DNA of 64,000 nucleotides. Source: an uncultured Oxalobacteraceae bacterium (GTDB lineage Bacteria > Pseudomonadota > Gammaproteobacteria > Burkholderiales > Burkholderiaceae_D). Below the pieces are notes generated by a model. It was given only the letters and a program-made list of their open reading frames with translations. It was not told the DNA's origin and made no database searches. A program made the translations under genes and the position numbers. Where the stretch lies: the NCBI GenBank assembly GCA_903862415.1, contig CAIOYD010000063.1, positions 1-64,000 on the forward strand. The letters run 5' to 3'. Within the stretch, counting starts at the first letter, position 1; each line of letters opens with the position of its first letter. This document shows, one piece after another, positions 60,421 through 64,000 of the stretch.

Positions 60421-61701
60421 ATGTTAAAAATTCAAAAAATTTTCACCTTGCCAGCATTCCTGCTGGTCTTGAGTGGTCTGGCCATCATGGCTGGCTGCAA
60501 TACCAACAATAGCACCGGACAGGTGATTGCACAAAACGCCATCAAACACGTATTTGTCATCACACTGGAAAACAAAAATTTTTCCACTTCGTTTGGTAGC
60601 AGTACTCAGGACAGCTACCTGCAGGGCACCCTGGTGCCGTCAGGTGCATTATTGACCCAATATTATGGTACCGGCCATGTCAGTCTGGATAACTACGTTG
60701 CCATGATCAGTGGTCAGCCTTCCAGCCTTGCTACCCAGATGGATTGTCCTGTTTATCAGGATTTTAATCTGGTCAGCACCGATGCCAATGGCATCGCCAC
60801 CGGAACTGGCTGCGTCTATCCTGCCAGTGTCAAAACCTTGCCCGACTTGCTCACAGCCGCCAATCTGCAATGGAAAGGCTATATGGAAGATATGGGCAAT
60901 GACCCGGCGCGTGAAAGTGCCACTTGCGGTCACCCGACCTTAAACAGCCAGGATTTAACCCAATCGCCTGAAGCACCAACGGCTAGCGTTGTTAATGGCG
61001 ATCAGTATGCCACCCGCCATAACCCGTTTGCTTACTTCCACTCCATCATTGACTCCCCGATCTGCAAAACCAATGTAGTGCCTTTGACGCAATTATCCAA
61101 AGATCTGGCCTTATCCACTACCACACCGAATTTCGTCTTCATCACCCCTAACTTATGCCACGATGGTCATGATGGCGCAGGTACCGGCGCGACAGGCAGT
61201 GGCTGCGTCAATGGCGAACCAGGCGGCCTGGCTTCTGCTGATGCTTTCCTTAAGACATGGATTCCGCAAATCATGGCATCTCCCGCCTACCAGCAAGACG
61301 GTTTGATCATCATCAACTTTGATGAAAGCGCCGCTCCGGCAGCAAGCGTAACCATGATCGGTGGCGTGCCAACAATCTCAGTTGCCTTTGCCGGCGCTTC
61401 GTGCTGTGCTCAGCAGACTGGCCCGAATGTGACTCGTCCCTTCATCACAAGCTACCCTGCATCTGCCGCCACCGGTGGACTGCCAGTACAACTCAGCTCT
61501 ACCGGCATTGGTGGAGACCAGACTGGTGCGGTGCTGATTTCCCAGTTCATCAAACCGGGTACGGTTTCCAACACGCCTTACAACCATTATTCATTACTGA
61601 AAAGCCTGCAGGATATTTACCACGTCGGCCCCTATCTGGGTTATGCCGGACAAACCGGACTGGTCGGCTTCGGTGCTGATATCTACATTAAATCCAACTA
61701 A
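60421..61701 (+). CDS. Phosphoesterase-family lipoprotein (acid phosphatase/phospholipase C-like)
   Basis: 426 residues. Lipobox M-A-G-C (Cys26). The core has V-F-V-I-T-L-E-N-K-N-F-S near residue 44, where Glu-Asn are metal ligands, T-G-H-V-S-L-D-N-Y-V-A-M-I-S-G-Q near 80, F-V-F-I-T-P-N-L-C-H-D-G-H-D near 238, and I-I-I-N-F-D-E-S near 300. These match the AcpA/PLC phosphoesterase family. Hydrolyses phosphate esters at the cell surface or in the periplasm. A cytochrome c peroxidase gene follows immediately. Confidence 0.87.
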   Translation: MLKIQKIFTLPAFLLVLSGLAIMAGCNTNNSTGQVIAQNAIKHVFVITLENKNFSTSFGSSTQDSYLQGTLVPSGALLTQYYGTGHVSLDNYVAMISGQPSSLATQMDCPVYQDFNLVSTDANGIATGTGCVYPASVKTLPDLLTAANLQWKGYMEDMGNDPARESATCGHPTLNSQDLTQSPEAPTASVVNGDQYATRHNPFAYFHSIIDSPICKTNVVPLTQLSKDLALSTTTPNFVFITPNLCHDGHDGAGTGATGSGCVNGEPGGLASADAFLKTWIPQIMASPAYQQDGLIIINFDESAAPAASVTMIGGVPTISVAFAGASCCAQQTGPNVTRPFITSYPASAATGGLPVQLSSTGIGGDQTGAVLISQFIKPGTVSNTPYNHYSLLKSLQDIYHVGPYLGYAGQTGLVGFGADIYIKSN

Positions 61702-61721
61702 GTACGATGCTGGCTTGCGCA

Positions 61722-62969
61722 ATGAAGAATTCGTTAAAAACACTGCCTGGCTGGCACCAGACTTCGCTCACTGTCATGCTGTTGATGGGCATGGCAGTGG
61801 CTCAGGCTAATGCTGATCCGGCAACGGGAAAGCATGTGAGTAACAACAATGGGGTGCCGCTGTCAGAAGCGGCACAACTTGGGAAAAAAGCTTTTTTTGA
61901 TCCCCGGTTATCTGCATCGGGAAAAATCTCGTGCGCCAGCTGTCATGATCCTGCTCACGCCTATGGACCGCCTGACAAATTGCCAGCTCAGCTCGCTGGA
62001 ATGGACCTCAAAATACAGGGATTGCGTTCGGTACCTTCATTACGGTATGTGTTAAACCGTACACCACATTGGTCCAAACAATACTTGGCAAATCGCATCG
62101 ACCGCATACTGGAAAGCGATTCACCGCCCACAGGAGGATTTACCTGGGATGGCCGCTTCAACAGCTTACATGAACAGGCGCTTGCGCCTTTATTGGCTGC
62201 CAACGAAATGGCCAACAGCAGTCCGGCCACCCTCATGGCCAAGGTCAGAAAATCAGCCTACGCTATAGATATGGAACATCTTTATGGTCCCCGTATCTGG
62301 CAAAACCCACAACAGGGATTGAACGCCCTGGCAATGGCAATTGAACAGTTTGAACTCGAAGATAGCAGCTTTCATCCCTACAGCAGCAAATTTGATCAAT
62401 CACAGAGAGGCGAGCTAACCTTGTCTGCGGCAGAAGTGCGCGGACTGAAATTATTTAATGACCCGGCCAAAGGAAACTGCGCTTCCTGTCATACCGCCAC
62501 ACCCGGCGCTGATCAATCACCACCACTGTTTACTGACTACAGTTTTTCAACCCTGGGGGCGCCGCGCAATGACAAACTGAGCGCAAACCGCGATGTCAAT
62601 TTTTATGACCTCGGACTGTGCGGACCACAGCGTACTGACCAAAGCGCCAAGCGCGAATTTTGCGGCATGTTCAAAACCCCGGGATTGCGCAATGTCGCCG
62701 GTCGCGGTGTTTATTTACACAATGGAGTATTCACCGATCTCACTCAGGTAGTACGTTTTTATGTTGATCGTGATATCCATCCGGAAAAGTGGTATCCGAA
62801 AAACCCGGATGGCAGCATCAACAAGTACAATGATTTACCTGTGGCCTTACGCCACAATGTAGATACCGTGACGGCTCCAATGAATCGTAAACCAACCGAG
62901 CGGCCTGCATTGAATGAAAATGAAATCCGCGATGTGGTAGCCTTTTTGAAGACTCTGACGGATCAGTAA
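61722..62969 (+). CDS. Di-haem cytochrome c peroxidase (CcpA/MauG family)
   Basis: 415 residues from ATG 61722; the ATG at 61707 would add five. Signal peptide to A-Q-A-N-A. Two c-type haem sites: C-A-S-C-H-D (about 70) and C-A-S-C-H-T (about 252). The C-terminal F-K-T-P-G-L-R-N-V-A and H-N-G-V-F-T-D-L belong to the second haem domain. Reduces hydrogen peroxide in the periplasm, or in MauG-type members oxidises proteins. Gene spacing of about 20 bases from the phosphoesterase implies one operon under the TetR operator. Confidence 0.9.
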   Translation: MKNSLKTLPGWHQTSLTVMLLMGMAVAQANADPATGKHVSNNNGVPLSEAAQLGKKAFFDPRLSASGKISCASCHDPAHAYGPPDKLPAQLAGMDLKIQGLRSVPSLRYVLNRTPHWSKQYLANRIDRILESDSPPTGGFTWDGRFNSLHEQALAPLLAANEMANSSPATLMAKVRKSAYAIDMEHLYGPRIWQNPQQGLNALAMAIEQFELEDSSFHPYSSKFDQSQRGELTLSAAEVRGLKLFNDPAKGNCASCHTATPGADQSPPLFTDYSFSTLGAPRNDKLSANRDVNFYDLGLCGPQRTDQSAKREFCGMFKTPGLRNVAGRGVYLHNGVFTDLTQVVRFYVDRDIHPEKWYPKNPDGSINKYNDLPVALRHNVDTVTAPMNRKPTERPALNENEIRDVVAFLKTLTDQ

Positions 62970-62979
62970 TCTGAGCAAT

Positions 62980-63777
62980 TTATTTCACCCTTATCGACGC
63001 CGCCTCCACTGCCTCTGGAGACATGTATTTGGACATAATCCGCCGCGCAGTACCATCGCGGATCATATTATTAATTTGCATCTGCCAATTTTTAATTTCG
63101 ACCGCACTGAAAGTCTGGCGTGAAAAAGCCAGATTAATGACTGAGTTATCCACGATGCCAAAGTTAAGCACTTTAAACTCACTTAAATCGAGCATATTGG
63201 CATTGACGGAAAATGCCTGGGAATCAGCAACGGCCACTGAAAAGCGCTTAGCTTTGAGCATCAAAAACAATTGCTGCAAACTGTCCGCTTCCACTACCCG
63301 GTTGGTTTGGTGCAAGCCATCGACATAATGTTGTAATTCCGGCCCATATTTAATGCCACGCACCACACCCATGATGAGTGCTGGATTTTTTAAAAATTCA
63401 TCGCGTGCCGGCAACAAAGGATTGCCAATAAATTCGATTCTGGCCTGACCATAAGGAATAAAATAAAACAGTTTATTGCGCTCAGGGGTTTTTAACGCCG
63501 CCGTCAGCATATCGAGATGGTGATCGGCAAACTCTTGCCAGGCGCGATTACGCGGCATGGCTGTACCGCTTATCTGGCATCCGGTTCTTGCCTGCAATTC
63601 ATTGATAAATTCCACATCCATACCACTGTTGCCATTATCGCCATACAACAGCGGAATCGCGTAATAAGCCAGTCGTATCGGTTGTGCAGGGCACGGAAAA
63701 ATCTCGCTACATTGCGCCATCTTGAAGGAGATGACAAACAATGCCAACAATAAGCAGATAAAGCGGTATGTTTTCAT
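62980..63777 (-). CDS. Periplasmic solute-binding protein (ABC family 3-like)
   Basis: 265 residues from ATG 63777 (a GTG at 63789 is possible). Signal peptide MKTYRFICLLLALFVISFKM then a type 2 periplasmic binding fold: G-M-D-V-E-F-I-N-E-L, R-A-W-Q-E-F, and V-A-D-S-Q-A-F. No permease or ATPase genes adjoin, so it may serve as a lone sensor or co-receptor, as many such orphans do. Converges with the peroxidase gene with a 10-base gap. Confidence 0.82.
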   Translation of the reverse strand: MKTYRFICLLLALFVISFKMAQCSEIFPCPAQPIRLAYYAIPLLYGDNGNSGMDVEFINELQARTGCQISGTAMPRNRAWQEFADHHLDMLTAALKTPERNKLFYFIPYGQARIEFIGNPLLPARDEFLKNPALIMGVVRGIKYGPELQHYVDGLHQTNRVVEADSLQQLFLMLKAKRFSVAVADSQAFSVNANMLDLSEFKVLNFGIVDNSVINLAFSRQTFSAVEIKNWQMQINNMIRDGTARRIMSKYMSPEAVEAASIRVK

Positions 63778-63880
63778 GGGCAGAGTCACAATTAAACCAG
63801 CATGATGTTAACTATTTATGCTTCCATCATAGCTGACTGCTTTACTCTTGCCATACTTAGTTTGTTACAACCAGCTCCAG

Positions 63881-64000
63881 CTAAGGGAGCAGCGCGGCAA
63901 TCTCGGCCGGATTCAAGCCCAGTGACTGCAAAATTGCCTGACCATGCTGTCCGCGCTGCGGGATCTGGCCGCTGCCATCCGAAGGGGTATGAGAAAAGCG
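63881..64000 (-). CDS. CaiB/BaiF-type CoA-transferase, C-terminal fragment (cut by window edge)
   Basis: 39 codons visible before the TAG at 63881-63883. The reading R-F-S-H-T-P-S-D, then H-G-Q-A-I-L-Q-S-L-G-L-N-P-A-E-I-A-A-L follows the C-terminal signature of family III CoA-transferases (F-S-x-T-P, H-x-x-x-I-L-x-x-L-G). Everything else lies right of the window. Confidence 0.65.
   Translation of the reverse strand, partial: RFSHTPSDGSGQIPQRGQHGQAILQSLGLNPAEIAALLP

Noticed and set aside
1-64000. CRISPR array, insertion sequence, prophage or rRNA genes
   Set aside because: No regularly spaced repeats, transposase, integrase, phage structural gene or rRNA sequence was seen.

Overview
This is a chromosomal segment from a Gram-negative proteobacterium of middling GC content, most likely a betaproteobacterium of the order Burkholderiales. 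An Oxalobacteraceae-type genome is my best guess, with low confidence. The reasons are the divergent uvrB / aromatic aminotransferase pair, the cyd operon with both a CydX and a CydP-like small subunit, the COG3014 / YcfL / LpoB lipoprotein cluster, the CbpA/CbpM pair, and many TonB, RND, Mla and lipoprotein envelope genes. I see no integrase, transposase, CRISPR array or rRNA.

Layout. 1-4569: the start of a TonB gene runs off the left edge, followed by an amino acid permease and a TonB-dependent receptor, with a nested inverted repeat between the last two. 4570-8200: uvrB, divergent aminotransferase, and a tRNA-Asn with its own promoter and terminator. 8324-14575 (minus strand): cytochrome bd oxidase (cydP-cydA-cydB-cydX-ybgE), then a secreted rhodanese, a CopZ-like chaperone and a CopA copper ATPase. 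14662-21286: an RND efflux operon (adaptor, pump, DUF2892 protein, TolC-like channel) diverging from an ArsR repressor and a second DUF2892 protein. 21356-26974: nitroreductase and a MacAB-type tripartite ABC exporter with its own outer-membrane channel.

26995-31578: small lipoprotein, a two-domain VOC gene broken by one stop codon, zinc alcohol dehydrogenase, an MscS channel carrying a cNMP-like domain, and a single-domain response regulator. 31695-36359: a Mla-type lipid transport operon (STAS-MlaE, MlaF, MlaD, lipoprotein) ending in an orphan protein that resembles the FliD C-terminus. 36405-42926: MFS transporter, GltD-like iron-sulfur oxidoreductase and a one-chain pyruvate:ferredoxin oxidoreductase. 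43039-44689: an eroded patch with cbpM, a deletion scar fusing a YXWXGXW-type gene to the tail of cbpA, and a MazF toxin with an antitoxin that has lost its N-terminal half.

44868-51010: FAD amine oxidase-like enzyme, NupC-family nucleoside transporter, a secreted SAM hydroxide adenosyltransferase (DUF62) and a TonB-dependent receptor. The last three suggest an undescribed scavenging route for extracellular S-adenosyl compounds. 51098-55720: a GGDEF/EAL c-di-GMP protein co-transcribed with a CHASE histidine kinase. 56140-59541: four-gene envelope lipoprotein operon with two LpoB/CsgG-like proteins. 59675-62969: TetR regulator, a palindromic operator candidate, phosphoesterase lipoprotein and di-haem cytochrome c peroxidase. 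62980-64000: a solute-binding protein and the tail of a CaiB/BaiF CoA-transferase.

Themes are microaerobic respiration and redox (cytochrome bd, PFOR, nitroreductase, FNR-like boxes), metal or sulfur detoxification, and outer-membrane transport and maintenance. The strongest unusual items are the secreted DUF62/TonB receptor/nucleoside transporter group, the ArsR/DUF2892-linked RND pump, the FliD-like protein in the Mla operon, the deletion-born gene fusion, and a probable ATC start codon in mlaD.
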